A stretch of DNA of 64,000 bases, from positions 1,283,957 to 1,347,956 of the forward strand of contig CP058896.1 of NCBI GenBank assembly GCA_013415865.1, in the 5' to 3' direction. Positions within the stretch are counted from its first letter, which is position 1. Every line of letters begins with the position of its first letter. Under the pieces are notes generated by a model. The model had not been told where the DNA came from and did not search any database. It was given only the letters and a program-made list of their open reading frames with translations. Of the stretch, positions 33,491-42,926 are shown one piece after another. This DNA comes from Methanomassiliicoccales archaeon (GTDB taxonomy: Archaea > Thermoplasmatota > Thermoplasmata > Methanomassiliicoccales > UBA472). The position numbers and the translations under genes were made by a program.

Positions 33491-34125
33491 CTCTAATTCC
33501 CCATTTTCAACGATGCTCGAGGCACCCCCACTCAGAAGAGTGCCTCATCTCAAATAACGACGACCACGCCCAAACGAAGAACCACGATAGCGTTCGTGCT
33601 GTTATTTGACACGGTTATGTGGGATGACCGGCATTATATAAATAAATTCCTTGATGTCAAACATGAGCGGGGCTATCGACAAAGGGACTTTTTATGCCGA
33701 TATGGAGCGATTAACGATCTTCTGGTATCGCCCTGTCATCAAGCCTCACGGTCAATAAATGAGCATATGATCCACTGGGCTTGCCATCTCATGCAATAGG
33801 ACAGATTTTGACCTGCGTTGTAATAGGTGTCCGGCCTGGGTGTGATTATGGAGGCATATTCATGTTTGGACCACCGAGAGGTCCACACAACCGGACCTTC
33901 TGAACAGGGACCTTCAACATCCATCTATTAAAACGATCTCGAGGTATGACCGATTTGAATCAGAGATTATAAAAACGGTGGATCGTCACGTGCCTTATTG
34001 GGCCGCCCGGGAGAAATGCGCAGTAGGCCATGGCATAGAGGACGGGACCCCAGTCTCAAAAAGCCGAACCCAAAATGATTTATCGCAAATACCCGCTTCT
34101 AATCAAAGACCCGTGAGGCTGGGAA
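33491..34125 (+). other. 635-base divergent intergenic region
   Basis: The region lies between ilvB (minus) and the luxE-like gene (plus). It holds the ilvB leader hairpin, a TATA-like TTATAAAAACGG at 33966-33977, TATATAAATAAATTCC near 33635-33650, and a ribosome-site stretch GAGGCTGGG just before ATG 34126. Small ORFs here have no motif and are not called. Confidence 0.5.
33519..33546 (-). promoter_or_regulatory. Nested hairpins in the ilvB leader
   Basis: The outer arms GAGGCAC and GTGCCTC and the inner arms CACTC and GAGTG (33529-33542) overlap in three bases, so only one can form at a time. This is the geometry of a switch or attenuator, but no leader peptide or ligand motif was identified. 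Confidence 0.4.
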
Positions 34126-35400
34126 ATGGACACCAAGACCATCTTGGAAATGGGAGCGAACAGTGCCCTGATGGACGACCCTCATGTCAAGAAGGTGTGG
34201 AGGCTCGTCAATGAGGGACCGAACCTCTTTAAGAAAGGACCGGATGAACTGGCTTCGATAAGATTGGATATCATCAGAAGCTCGTTGAGCTTTTTTTCTG
34301 AGAGGAGCAGGTTCTACTCCGAACTATATGAAAGATTGGAGATAGACCCGTCCAGAGCCAGGGTTGCCGACATCGCAAAACTTGCCATACCTTCCGACCT
34401 TCTTCGCGGTGAGGGACAGCGGCCGATGCTCATAGATGGTGTGGAACAAGGAGGCGAGACATTCCAGTCGTCCGGGACGACCGGTAAGGACCCCGTGAGG
34501 ATATACAGAAGCCCGCTGGACCTGGCCTTGATGTTAAAGGCGAACACCGACCTCTTCGAATATGTGTATGGCAGCACGCTAAAGGATGGTGAGGGGATCG
34601 CACTGTTCATGGCCGCACCTGAGCTGAGGTACAAATTGAGCTTCGTTGCCTTCGTCCATATGACATTAGAGAATAAGGGCATCGAGCTCCTCTATGGAAT
34701 GGACCTGGAGAACAAGGACCAGGCCGGAACCCCCTGGCAGAAGCTCACCCCTAACAAGGACAACCTGCTCAAGTTCTTGAAGAGCAAAAAAGAACCGAAG
34801 CTCTTCTTCACCGCCCCCGCGGGCGTACATCTGCTTGGCAACAGGTTCGATGAAATGGGAATATTGAAGAGGATGATGTTCAAAATGGTCTCTGGGGCCC
34901 CTCCCATAAGGCTTGGAAAAGGCGGTGTCATCGTCACGGGGGGAGGATCCAAGGGCTTCGTGGACCTGCCTCCGTATGAAAGGATAGTATCGAGATCGAG
35001 GGAACATTTCAAGGCCCGAGGCTTTGACGACATGGCGGTCGATGTGCCATTCATGGATGTGTTGGGCATGACAGAGACGTTGACGGCCCTCATCGATCGG
35101 TATGGCGTGATCGATAAGGTGCCCCACCCCCTGTCCGAGGCATTCTTGCTGGACCCGGTCACTTTCGACCCTATAAACGAGGAGGGAAAAGATGGGATAC
35201 TCGCGATCTTCAATCCGTTCGTCACCTCGTGGATGGAGTGCTTCTATCCTGGGGATCTGATGTCCTTCAAAAAGTCCGGCTGTTATTATGGTAAAGAGTT
35301 CGTCTACAAAAGACGGCTCACCGTTGAGGAGGGATGGGAGATGCAGAGGGCGTGCGGGGGGACACTCGAGGAGATGATGGCCAAGGGGGGAAAGGGCTGA
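34126..35400 (+). CDS. LuxE-like acyl-protein synthetase
   Basis: A 424-residue adenylate-forming enzyme of the LuxE family: TFQSSGTTGKDPVRIYRS is the AMP-binding P-loop-like motif, then IVTGGGSKG, and DVLGMTETLTALIDRYG. LuxE activates an acyl group and loads it on a Cys for LuxC in bacterial fatty-acid reductase. A C-terminal segment (KKSGCYYGKEFVYKRR) contains a Cys that could be the acyl acceptor. The next gene encodes LuxC, so the pair is convincing. No luciferase (LuxAB) is present. The start ATG 34126 follows GAGGCTGGG. Confidence 0.85.
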   Translation: MDTKTILEMGANSALMDDPHVKKVWRLVNEGPNLFKKGPDELASIRLDIIRSSLSFFSERSRFYSELYERLEIDPSRARVADIAKLAIPSDLLRGEGQRPMLIDGVEQGGETFQSSGTTGKDPVRIYRSPLDLALMLKANTDLFEYVYGSTLKDGEGIALFMAAPELRYKLSFVAFVHMTLENKGIELLYGMDLENKDQAGTPWQKLTPNKDNLLKFLKSKKEPKLFFTAPAGVHLLGNRFDEMGILKRMMFKMVSGAPPIRLGKGGVIVTGGGSKGFVDLPPYERIVSRSREHFKARGFDDMAVDVPFMDVLGMTETLTALIDRYGVIDKVPHPLSEAFLLDPVTFDPINEEGKDGILAIFNPFVTSWMECFYPGDLMSFKKSGCYYGKEFVYKRRLTVEEGWEMQRACGGTLEEMMAKGGKG

Positions 35401-35435
35401 TAAGGCCATATCATTCAGGACAAAGGTTGCCGACC

Positions 35436-36857
35436 GTGGTCAGAACGTCCGGGGAGACCGAGGTCGAGGAGCTCACTGCTGAGGCGATCGACCATCTGTG
35501 TGAGAATGCAGGGACCGTACAGAACCGTGTTTCCTCGATCCCTTTATCAAAACGGCTGGAGGTCATTGGGTCGATAGGCATGGTCTGGAAACGGAAGCTC
35601 GAGGAGGGAAAGGTCGTCAACATCCGCGACAAGATGGTGTCAAGGACAGGGTACTCAAAGGCCCTGGTCGACCTAGAGATGCAGTTCGTCCTGTCCGTTC
35701 TCGACCCCGAGAGCATAAGGAGGAACCTGGAAGCATCCCTCCCTGGGGGTTCCGCCTCCCTCGACGGTTTTAAATTGATGGCCGACGAGGAAGGATATAT
35801 GAGCGTGCCGGCGGGACCCGTGTTAATAATATCTTCTGGCAATTCTATCGTCCCTACCCTCATCCCGACTGTGCTATCCCTGGTCACAGGGAACCTGACC
35901 TTCCTAAAGCCGTCGATATCGAACTACGAGGGGGTGCTCGAGGTCCTAAGATGCATCGAGGAGGTCCCCCCCTCCGAGGCGAGGGACGCCATCAGGGACG
36001 CCCTTGTCATATCCTATTTTTCGCACGATAGCAGAGCGCTCGATCACGCTCTTTCAGAGGCCAAGATGGGCGTCATCAATTTTTGGGGAGGAGAGCCGGC
36101 AAGAACAACGGTCGCCTCAAAGGTCGTTCTGAACCCCAATCGTCCGAGGTTCTTTGCGAACGGACCGATGACCGGCGTGGCCATAATATCAGCGTCCATG
36201 GCCGGTCCAGATACGGCCGATGGTCTGGCAAAGAACATCGTCCTGTACGACCAGCAGCTCTGTTCCTCGCCTACCTCTGCGGTTTTCATAGGCGATCACG
36301 GTTCGGCAGTGGCGTTCTCGAAACTATTGAGCTCGAGACTGGACGAGATCGGCAGCAGGCATCCGATGACGCTCCGTGAAGGAAGCATGTTCGTCCTGCA
36401 GAACGCCAGGAGGATGCTCCAGCTAAAAGGGGCGATTGTGAGCGGAGGAAGGTCAGAACAGAACCAGTGGACCGTCGTCGTGTCAAAAGGCAGGAGCATG
36501 CTCGAGGATATGGTCTCTCAATTCCCGGGCATGAACATTTATGGCCGGAGAAGGTTCATCGAGATCGTGTCGATGCCATCCTATGACGAGGCCATCGAGT
36601 GGATCATAGGTTTGCCATCCACAAAGGCATACTCAGGCATAGACAAGGTACAAACAGTAGGACTGGCCGTCCCAAGGGAGGATGTGATAAAGGTGTCGAC
36701 GATGGCCGCGAGGGCGGGTGTCTACAGGATCATACCGATCTCGGACATGTTCATGAGATCGGCCCTGGAACCGTATGATGGGATATCCCTCGCATCTCTT
36801 TTCCTGCAGACCAGCTATCGTCGTGGTAAAGACCTATGGAAGGGGTCGATCGATTGA
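35436..36857 (+). CDS. LuxC-like acyl-CoA/acyl-protein reductase
   Basis: The LuxC family reduces an activated acyl group to an aldehyde with NADPH. This protein shows EEGYMSVPAGPVLIISSGNS-type NADP-binding entry, LTFLKPSISNYE, INFWGGEPARTTVAS and the catalytic-Cys stretch VLYDQQLCSSPTSAVF. I use GTG 35436 (about 473 residues), with AAAGG 9 nt upstream; the frame stays open from 35334 inside luxE. CTG overlapping the luxE stop is another possibility. The end overlaps the epimerase start. Confidence 0.85.
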   Translation: MVRTSGETEVEELTAEAIDHLCENAGTVQNRVSSIPLSKRLEVIGSIGMVWKRKLEEGKVVNIRDKMVSRTGYSKALVDLEMQFVLSVLDPESIRRNLEASLPGGSASLDGFKLMADEEGYMSVPAGPVLIISSGNSIVPTLIPTVLSLVTGNLTFLKPSISNYEGVLEVLRCIEEVPPSEARDAIRDALVISYFSHDSRALDHALSEAKMGVINFWGGEPARTTVASKVVLNPNRPRFFANGPMTGVAIISASMAGPDTADGLAKNIVLYDQQLCSSPTSAVFIGDHGSAVAFSKLLSSRLDEIGSRHPMTLREGSMFVLQNARRMLQLKGAIVSGGRSEQNQWTVVVSKGRSMLEDMVSQFPGMNIYGRRRFIEIVSMPSYDEAIEWIIGLPSTKAYSGIDKVQTVGLAVPREDVIKVSTMAARAGVYRIIPISDMFMRSALEPYDGISLASLFLQTSYRRGKDLWKGSID

Positions 36858-37843
36858 AGGTCTTGGTCACAGGAGCTTCCGGATTCCTTGGAAGGTATGT
36901 GGTGGACGAGCTATTGAGGGAAGGCCATGACGTATTTGGAGGGGTCAGGGCGACCAGCAATATATCGCACCTCAAGGAGAAAGGGGTAGGGCTGGTACCC
37001 TTCGACCTGGTGGACAAAGACATCATGTCCTCGGCGGTCAAAGGTATGGATGCCGTCATCCATCTGGCGGCATATTACACCTTCAGCGGGAAGAAGGAGC
37101 TTTACCAGCGGCTGAACGTCGACGCGACAAAAGAGCTCGCGCGACTATGCCTTGAGAACGGCATCTCGAGGCTCGTCTATTGCAGCTCGACCGAGGCCAT
37201 GGGACCTGTTGACGGGATCGCGGACGAGACCGCGCCTTTGAGGCCAGTATATGAATATGGAAGATCGAAGGCCATGGCGGAGGCAGCCCTGTCCGAGCTC
37301 GCATCCAAAGGTCTGGACCATGTGGTCCTCAGACCCTCTGGAATATATGGGCCTCACAATGTCGACGACGTCTCATATTGGTTCATAACCTCATACGGTC
37401 GAAGACTTGCGACCAAATTCATCATTGGGACAGGGAAGAACAGGATACAGTTCGTACATGTCGCTGACGTTGCCAGGGCCTTCTCCCAGGCGCTATCGAG
37501 CAAGGCCGCCAAAGGGAGAACTTACATAATCAGCGAGGGAAGGTCATATACATATGAGGAGGTCTATGCCATACTTGGAGAGATAACTGGCATTCCTCCC
37601 CCGAGGCTGCATCTGCCGCCGTTGTTGGCCAAGGTCATGATAGCTCCCATTCAATCTTTCAATTCAATTATCGGCAGGAAGGATTTTATGTACAGGATAT
37701 CCACGGTCGACTCCGTGACCTGTGACCGGGCCTATTCTATAGACAGGGCCAGAAAGGAGCTTGGATATGAGCCAAGGTATGATCTGAGAAAAGGGCTTCG
37801 GGAAACCTATGAATGGTATGTGGAGAACGGTCTTATCCAATGA
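36854..37843 (+). CDS. NAD(P)-dependent epimerase/dehydratase (extended SDR)
   Basis: The start region KVLVTGASGFLGRYVV holds the Rossmann GxxGxxG, with a later YEYGRSKAMAE (Y-x3-K catalytic pair) and SSTEAMGP for the serine. The 3-beta-hydroxysteroid-dehydrogenase/OleD-like shape (LRPSGIYGP, VHVADVARA) fits an NADP reductase acting on a keto or hydroxy lipid. TTG 36854 overlaps the luxC stop (TTGA) and has GGAAGGGG 7-8 nt upstream; ATG 36836 is the alternative. Being coupled to LuxC, it may act on the aldehyde or its product. Confidence 0.8.
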   Translation: MKVLVTGASGFLGRYVVDELLREGHDVFGGVRATSNISHLKEKGVGLVPFDLVDKDIMSSAVKGMDAVIHLAAYYTFSGKKELYQRLNVDATKELARLCLENGISRLVYCSSTEAMGPVDGIADETAPLRPVYEYGRSKAMAEAALSELASKGLDHVVLRPSGIYGPHNVDDVSYWFITSYGRRLATKFIIGTGKNRIQFVHVADVARAFSQALSSKAAKGRTYIISEGRSYTYEEVYAILGEITGIPPPRLHLPPLLAKVMIAPIQSFNSIIGRKDFMYRISTVDSVTCDRAYSIDRARKELGYEPRYDLRKGLRETYEWYVENGLIQ

Positions 37844-37896
37844 TCTGATAGGCCGCTCTAAAAAAAGTTAAATCGACCTCGGTGCTTGCGGGCTCC

Positions 37897-38889
37897 ATGG
37901 AGAACAGCTCACTTCAATACGGTCAGGCAAAGGGCGTATGGGAGAAGGCGAGGAACATCTTCCGCATCAGTTATACATTGGTGTTCGTCTTTGCGGCATT
38001 GGCCGGGGTGGCCTTTGCATGGACCGAGGTCCAAGAATGGACGATCGGCGTTCTGATAATCGTTGATGTATTCTTCCTAGCACTGTTCGTCAACATTTCC
38101 AATGATTATTTCGATCATAAGAGCGGGGCCGATAAGAACCGATGGACGAAATATGATGCAAAGCTCGAGAAAGAGCTCAAGGAGATGTTCAATGAGAAGT
38201 TCTACTGGTCTGGTAACGCCTTCGACAGAGGGATCGTCACGGACCGGACAGGGCAGATAATAATCGCCACATTGGGCGTCATAGCGGTACTTATTGCAAT
38301 ACCCATCGTCATATATGGTGGTTGGATAGTCGTCCTCATGGGCGGGATAGCGTTCTTCCTGAGCTACTACTACACCGCACCGCCTCTCAACCTGGGAGCC
38401 CGCGGCTTTGGTGAGCTGGATGTCTTCCTTTCGTTCACTTTCTTGGCCTTGTTCCCCTACATTGTATTGGTTGGGGATGTATCCCTAGAGGCCGTGGTCC
38501 TTGCTGTAACGGTCGGCATCGTCGTGATGCTCTTACGGGTCGTGGACCAGATGTTCGGGTATGAGGCACATAAGGAAGCAGGTGAAAAGGATTTCAGCGT
38601 CAGGTTCGGCCTGGAAGGGGCCTCAAAGGTCGTTCTATATTGCCTCACGGTCATGTATGCACTGGACCTTGCGCTGGTGCTCTTCTTCGGGGTCGGATAT
38701 GCGATATTGTTCTTGACGATACCATTGGCCATAGGGATGTCAAAGATCTTCGCTAACAGAGAGGACAGGTTCAGGTGGCTGAGGCCTATCCCCTTGATGT
38801 TGAAGACCGCGATGGGACAGATGCTGCTCCTGACATTCTCTCAGCTATTGATGTCGTGGATCAACGAACTGTCTTGGCACCCTCTATGA
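37897..38889 (+). CDS. UbiA-family prenyltransferase
   Basis: A membrane protein with eight or nine hydrophobic segments and the two Asp motifs of UbiA: NISNDYFDHKSGAD and VVDQMFGYEAHKEAGEKDFS. These bind a prenyl diphosphate through Mg2+. The acceptor might be a quinone precursor (MenA), glycerol lipid or the product of the Lux-type genes upstream. The start ATG 37897 has a TATA-like AAAAAAAGTTAAAT about 30 bases upstream, so it probably has its own promoter and a leaderless transcript. GTG 37882 is an alternative. Confidence 0.85.
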   Translation: MENSSLQYGQAKGVWEKARNIFRISYTLVFVFAALAGVAFAWTEVQEWTIGVLIIVDVFFLALFVNISNDYFDHKSGADKNRWTKYDAKLEKELKEMFNEKFYWSGNAFDRGIVTDRTGQIIIATLGVIAVLIAIPIVIYGGWIVVLMGGIAFFLSYYYTAPPLNLGARGFGELDVFLSFTFLALFPYIVLVGDVSLEAVVLAVTVGIVVMLLRVVDQMFGYEAHKEAGEKDFSVRFGLEGASKVVLYCLTVMYALDLALVLFFGVGYAILFLTIPLAIGMSKIFANREDRFRWLRPIPLMLKTAMGQMLLLTFSQLLMSWINELSWHPL

Positions 38890-38891
38890 GG

Positions 38892-39821
38892 TCACTCCTT
38901 TGAGAACGCGAAGCGCTTGGACATCTGCAATATCGCGCTCACGTTCCCTCTGGTGATGAGGGAATACTCCCTTACGGCGTTGAAACCGCATTCCTTGCAG
39001 GAAGCCGTACCTCTCATGGGGCAGCCGTAATGGTGCGAGCGGTCAGGAAGGACGAACATCGATACCCAGTCCCTGCATTTCCTCTCATAGTCCTCAATAA
39101 GCAGCTCCTTCAGGGCCCTGTCCGAGTTCAGGATAGGGAGACCTTCCCTCTTCAAAGCGATGGCCTCGGCCACCAATCGCCTCTTTTCTTCAAGGGTGAG
39201 CTTTTGTCCATTGGGAGGAGGGGTGAGGAAGTTCAACATGATACCATTTATCTTCTTGCTCTTGGCCACGACCTCCACCGTCTCTCTGAGATGGTCCTTG
39301 TTCTCCCTCATCAAGACCATGTTGGCGAATATGTTTGGATGGTCGACCTTTTCCAAATTCGCCATCAGCTTGTCGAAGACACCTTCACATCTTATCCTGT
39401 CATGGACCTCTTTCGGCCCGTCCAGGGAGACCGAGATCACATCGCTGTTGGTGTAGATCGCATTGGTGCCATTGGTCGTGTAGCCCGTCACGAAATATCC
39501 TATGGACCTCCCAGCCTCGATCAGGTCCTCCAGGGTCTTCCCACCGTCCTTCCACATGGTCGGCTCTCCGCCTTCGAAGAAAAGGATGCGGGCCCCTTTC
39601 TCGAATCCTGACCTCATCTCTTCGACCGCTTCTTCATAGTTGAGCCTCATACCCCCAGGAAGGGCATCCTGGTTCCCTCGAATGCTGCAATGTTTGCATC
39701 TGAGGTTGCACTCGAAATTGATGATCATGGTATTTACCAGAGGTCTTTTCCTCCCAAAAAGGCTTGAGACGAACCATCTGGCATAATACATGTACTGGCT
39801 GAGCGAGATCAGGTTGGCCAT
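38892..39821 (-). CDS. Radical SAM protein with SPASM-like C-terminal cysteines
   Basis: The CNLRCKHC motif (C-x3-C-x2-C), FFEGGEPTMW (GGEP) and TTNGTN, VSLDGPKE are typical of the radical-SAM barrel. Near the end, KCRDW and GCPMRGTASCKECG suggest a further iron-sulfur site as in SPASM or twitch domains. About 309 residues. Substrate is unknown. It converges on the UbiA gene (2 bases between stops), so it shares no promoter but may belong to the same pathway. A TATA-like ATTAATATG lies about 28 bases before the start. Confidence 0.85.
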   Translation of the reverse strand: MANLISLSQYMYYARWFVSSLFGRKRPLVNTMIINFECNLRCKHCSIRGNQDALPGGMRLNYEEAVEEMRSGFEKGARILFFEGGEPTMWKDGGKTLEDLIEAGRSIGYFVTGYTTNGTNAIYTNSDVISVSLDGPKEVHDRIRCEGVFDKLMANLEKVDHPNIFANMVLMRENKDHLRETVEVVAKSKKINGIMLNFLTPPPNGQKLTLEEKRRLVAEAIALKREGLPILNSDRALKELLIEDYERKCRDWVSMFVLPDRSHHYGCPMRGTASCKECGFNAVREYSLITRGNVSAILQMSKRFAFSKE

Positions 39822-40014
39822 CGGAAAAGAGGATGGAGATCGTCATATTAATAACTGAGATTGCACAATGTTGACAGATCGGCATCGGGTGAATCCACGG
39901 TCAATCATTCATACGCCCAATCTTCGCCCAGGAAAAGCCTCGAAATGCAAGGATTAAATATCTACCATCTCGTATTATTGACAAAGGGGGGATCATATAG
40001 CAAGTCTAAGGACA

Positions 40015-40248
40015 ATGATAATCGAACAGATAGCTACGTTGATGACCGCAGCATTCGCGTTCGTGGCAGCCCTGTCATGGAACACTGCTATAAAAGCGAT
40101 CATTGACGAGTACGTTCCATCAGGCGAAGGTTGGATATGGCTTGTCATCGTTGCGGTAATTGTGACGATAATTGCCGTATTGGCTACTTTGGCGATAGCA
40201 AAGGCTGCGGCCAAGGCCAAGGAAGCGGATGCAAAGCTCGGCAAGTGA
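40015..40248 (+). CDS. Small membrane protein, DUF5654-like
   Basis: The 77-residue protein has two membrane helices: TLMTAAFAFVAALSWNTAIKAI and WIWLVIVAVIVTIIAVLATLAIAK, then an Ala/Lys-rich tail. The FVAALSWNTAIKAI segment is the DUF5654 signature as I remember it. Function is unknown. The start ATG 40015 is preceded by AAGGACA and by an AT box GGATTAAATATC about 60 bases upstream. Confidence 0.75.
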   Translation: MIIEQIATLMTAAFAFVAALSWNTAIKAIIDEYVPSGEGWIWLVIVAVIVTIIAVLATLAIAKAAAKAKEADAKLGK

Positions 40249-40321
40249 TAGCTATCGGAGGGACCGGAATGAGCCGGCGCAAAACCCTTTTATCATCATT
40301 TATTTCAGGTGATGAGCGGGC

Positions 40322-40633
40322 ATGTTGATACTTTCCTACCTTTTGGTCCTGATCGCGGTGGCCCTGATGGGATATGGTCTATTCGTAAGGGGGGCGGGGA
40401 TCAAGGCAGTCCCTGGGTATAAGCCCGATCCAAATGTAGAGGTCAGGGAAGATGAGCTTGTGCGGTTCGCGAGCAAGAACCTCGTCCTCATCGGGTTCGT
40501 GGACCTCATCATCGCCATAGCCATGATAATGATAGGGGAGGACAACGTTCTGGTCTTCATCGCGACCATCCTGTTCACATTGTTCATCTTCTATGCGATA
40601 AGATACGCGCCAAAGGTCCTACGCGTTCAATAA
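40322..40633 (+). CDS. Small membrane protein of unknown function
   Basis: The 103-residue protein has an N-terminal helix (residues 1-25), a polar loop with PGYKPDPNVEVREDELVRFA and two more helices. It resembles DUF3784-like short membrane proteins in outline only. It begins 73 bases after the DUF5654-like gene, in a possible two-gene unit. Confidence 0.6.
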   Translation: MLILSYLLVLIAVALMGYGLFVRGAGIKAVPGYKPDPNVEVREDELVRFASKNLVLIGFVDLIIAIAMIMIGEDNVLVFIATILFTLFIFYAIRYAPKVLRVQ

Positions 40634-40715
40634 TGGGACCTATCCAACGGCACGACCAGTCGAACCGCAAGTCAAATATTGAAAGAGATTATAATGGTCA
40701 GATCGAGGAAGGGAA

Positions 40716-41729
40716 ATGAAGATCAAGGTAGGGATCAATGGTTTTGGCACCATTGGAAAGAGGGCAGCATGGGCCGTCACCAAGCAGGATGATATGGAGC
40801 TCATCGGGGTGACGAAGACCAAGCCAAGCTTCGAGGCCAGGATCGCCATTGAGAACGGTTATCCATTATACGCCGCCTGCGAGGAGGACCTCGCGGAGTT
40901 CGATAAGGCCGGGATCAGGACAGCTGGGACCTTGGATGAACTATTGAAGAAGGTGGATATCATCATCGATACCACGCCCGGTGGGGTCGGCGAGAGCTAC
41001 AAGCCGAAATATGAGGCGGCAGGGGTCAAGGCCATTTTTCAAGGGGGCGAGGACCACGGTGTCGCGGGTATATCCTTCAATGCGATGGCCAATTACCATG
41101 AGTCCTGGGGGGCTAGGTTCGTCAGGGTGGTCTCATGCAACACGACCGGCCTATGCAGGACGCTCTATCCGCTTGACAAGGAGATCGGCATTGAAAGGGT
41201 CATAGCCTCGTTGATAAGGAGGGGCGCTGACCCGGGGGACAGGAAAGGCTCGATGTTGAACGCCATTGAACCATCCTTGAAGCTTCCCACCCATCATGGC
41301 CCAGATGTGCAGACGATCATGCCATGGCTCAAGATCCAGACGATGGCCGTGGTGACCCCCACCACGCTTATGCATGTCCATTGCATCGCCGTCGACCTCA
41401 AGAGGAGGTCGAAGGAGGAAGAGATATTGGAGATTTGGAGGAAGACCCCACGTGTCCGTTTCGTAAGTGGGAAGGAGGGGATCAAGTCCACAGGTCAGGT
41501 CATGGAACTTGCAAGGGACATGGGGCGACCGAGGGGGGATATGATGGACATAGCGGTCTGGAAGGACGGCATCAAGGTCGTCGACGACCATCTGTATTAC
41601 TATCAGGCCATCCACCAGGAGAGCGATGTCGTGCCAGAGATAGTGGACTGCATCAGGTCTATGACCAAGCTCGAGAAGGACCCGATGGCCTCTATCGCTA
41701 AGACAGACAAGGCACTTGGATTGACATAA
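40716..41729 (+). CDS. gap: Type II glyceraldehyde-3-phosphate dehydrogenase (archaeal)
   Basis: Archaeal GAPDH, distinct from bacterial class I. Signatures: KVGINGFGTIGKRAAWAV, ARIAIENGYPLYA, IDTTPGGVGE and the catalytic VVSCNTTGLCR (Cys), then TLMHVHCIAVDL. The 337-residue length is normal. It makes 1,3-bisphosphoglycerate in central carbon metabolism; in many archaea it works mainly in gluconeogenesis. Start ATG 40716 follows GAGGAAGGGAA. The matching phosphoglycerate kinase is 1.2 kb downstream, on the far side of a sensor kinase. Confidence 0.95.
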   Translation: MKIKVGINGFGTIGKRAAWAVTKQDDMELIGVTKTKPSFEARIAIENGYPLYAACEEDLAEFDKAGIRTAGTLDELLKKVDIIIDTTPGGVGESYKPKYEAAGVKAIFQGGEDHGVAGISFNAMANYHESWGARFVRVVSCNTTGLCRTLYPLDKEIGIERVIASLIRRGADPGDRKGSMLNAIEPSLKLPTHHGPDVQTIMPWLKIQTMAVVTPTTLMHVHCIAVDLKRRSKEEEILEIWRKTPRVRFVSGKEGIKSTGQVMELARDMGRPRGDMMDIAVWKDGIKVVDDHLYYYQAIHQESDVVPEIVDCIRSMTKLEKDPMASIAKTDKALGLT

Positions 41730-41745
41730 TGAGGTGAAACCCCGG

Positions 41746-42780
41746 TCACTTTACCTCATATTTTCCCTTTGGAACGGTGATCACGAACCTGGCCCCTTTT
41801 CCAGGCTCACCATTTTCTTTTATTGAGATCCCCGTGATGTCGAGCACCTCTCGGACCAGATAAAGCCCAAGGCCGCTGTTCCTACCATAACCTCTTGTGA
41901 ATATCAGGTCCTTCTCTTCGGCGGGTATCCCTTTCCCATCGTCCTCAAAGAGCAGGACGCCTTCTTGTCCTTTGTCCTCGAACCTCACCTTGATGATATT
42001 GGCCCCAGAATGTCTATGTACGTTGTCGATGAGGTTGAAGAATACCTTTTCGATCATCGGGTCCGCGAAGACCCTAAGCCCAGAAACATCAGCGTCGATC
42101 TTGATCCTCGGCTCACTGATGGACGCATAGGCGGACCTTATGCTCTCGCCAACATCTATCCAAGATGGTCTTTTAGAACCAAGCTCCTGGTAATCCCTCG
42201 TGAACTCGAACTGTTTTTTTATGGTCTCTGCAGAAATTTTTGCCTTCTGGATATATTTCTTGATCTGGTCTTCCTTTGATTTGCATTCTGCCAGCTCAAG
42301 ATACCCGAAAAGGCCCGTCAAAGAGTTGAGCACATCATGCCTGGTCGCCGTGCCGAGGATCGACAGCTTCTTGTTCATCAGCTCTACGGACCGGTGCAGG
42401 TCCACGTAGCGGGTGATGTCCTGCCCCCTCAAGCCAAAATGCACCTCACCGCCAGGACCGAAAAGGGTGAACACCAACGTCTGGAAGATCTTTGTTTGTC
42501 CGTCCTTGATGATAATACCGAGGTCCATATAATGTGCAGACTTCAAGTCAGACTCGGCCTTATGTATTTTCTCAATGAGCTCCTCAAGGTTTTCACTGGC
42601 CACATATCGATCGAATATCTCCCCCTCTATCTCTTCAGCAGAATACCCCAAGGAGGCACTGGTACCTGGTCCGAACACCAGGACCTTTCTTTCCCGGTCG
42701 AGAATGACGAGTAAACCGGCTGCCCGGTTGCATAACTGGATCGCGTAATCGTCAATCTTTGGAGCGTCCGAGGTGCTCAT
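41746..42780 (-). CDS. PAS-domain sensor histidine kinase
   Basis: The N-terminal PAS domain (residues ~15-130) contains RAAGLLVILDRERKVLVFGPG and a second sensory stretch. The H box is GTATRHDVLNSLTGL, the N box FFNLIDNVHRHSG, and G boxes DDGKGIP and GRNSGLGLYLVREVL. No membrane segment, so it is soluble. No response regulator is next to it. The H-box His followed by Asp is typical of archaeal HATPase kinases. A TATA-like TTTTTTAATCTG lies upstream on the minus strand. Confidence 0.88.
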   Translation of the reverse strand: MSTSDAPKIDDYAIQLCNRAAGLLVILDRERKVLVFGPGTSASLGYSAEEIEGEIFDRYVASENLEELIEKIHKAESDLKSAHYMDLGIIIKDGQTKIFQTLVFTLFGPGGEVHFGLRGQDITRYVDLHRSVELMNKKLSILGTATRHDVLNSLTGLFGYLELAECKSKEDQIKKYIQKAKISAETIKKQFEFTRDYQELGSKRPSWIDVGESIRSAYASISEPRIKIDADVSGLRVFADPMIEKVFFNLIDNVHRHSGANIIKVRFEDKGQEGVLLFEDDGKGIPAEEKDLIFTRGYGRNSGLGLYLVREVLDITGISIKENGEPGKGARFVITVPKGKYEVK

Positions 42781-42926
42781 GAAAGAACAGATGGAAATCC
42801 CATCACAGATTAAAAAAGGATTGGCATGATTATCATTTGCATCATCGGGCCACCGAAACAGTAATTTAACCCAATGGCTTAGGGATTGCAGTCACCATCG
42901 ACCTTTCATGGGCCTAAGGTGGAACA

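Noticed and set aside
33596-33799. 67-residue ORF in the ilvB/luxE intergenic region
   Set aside because: No motif or ribosome site; composition not coding-like.
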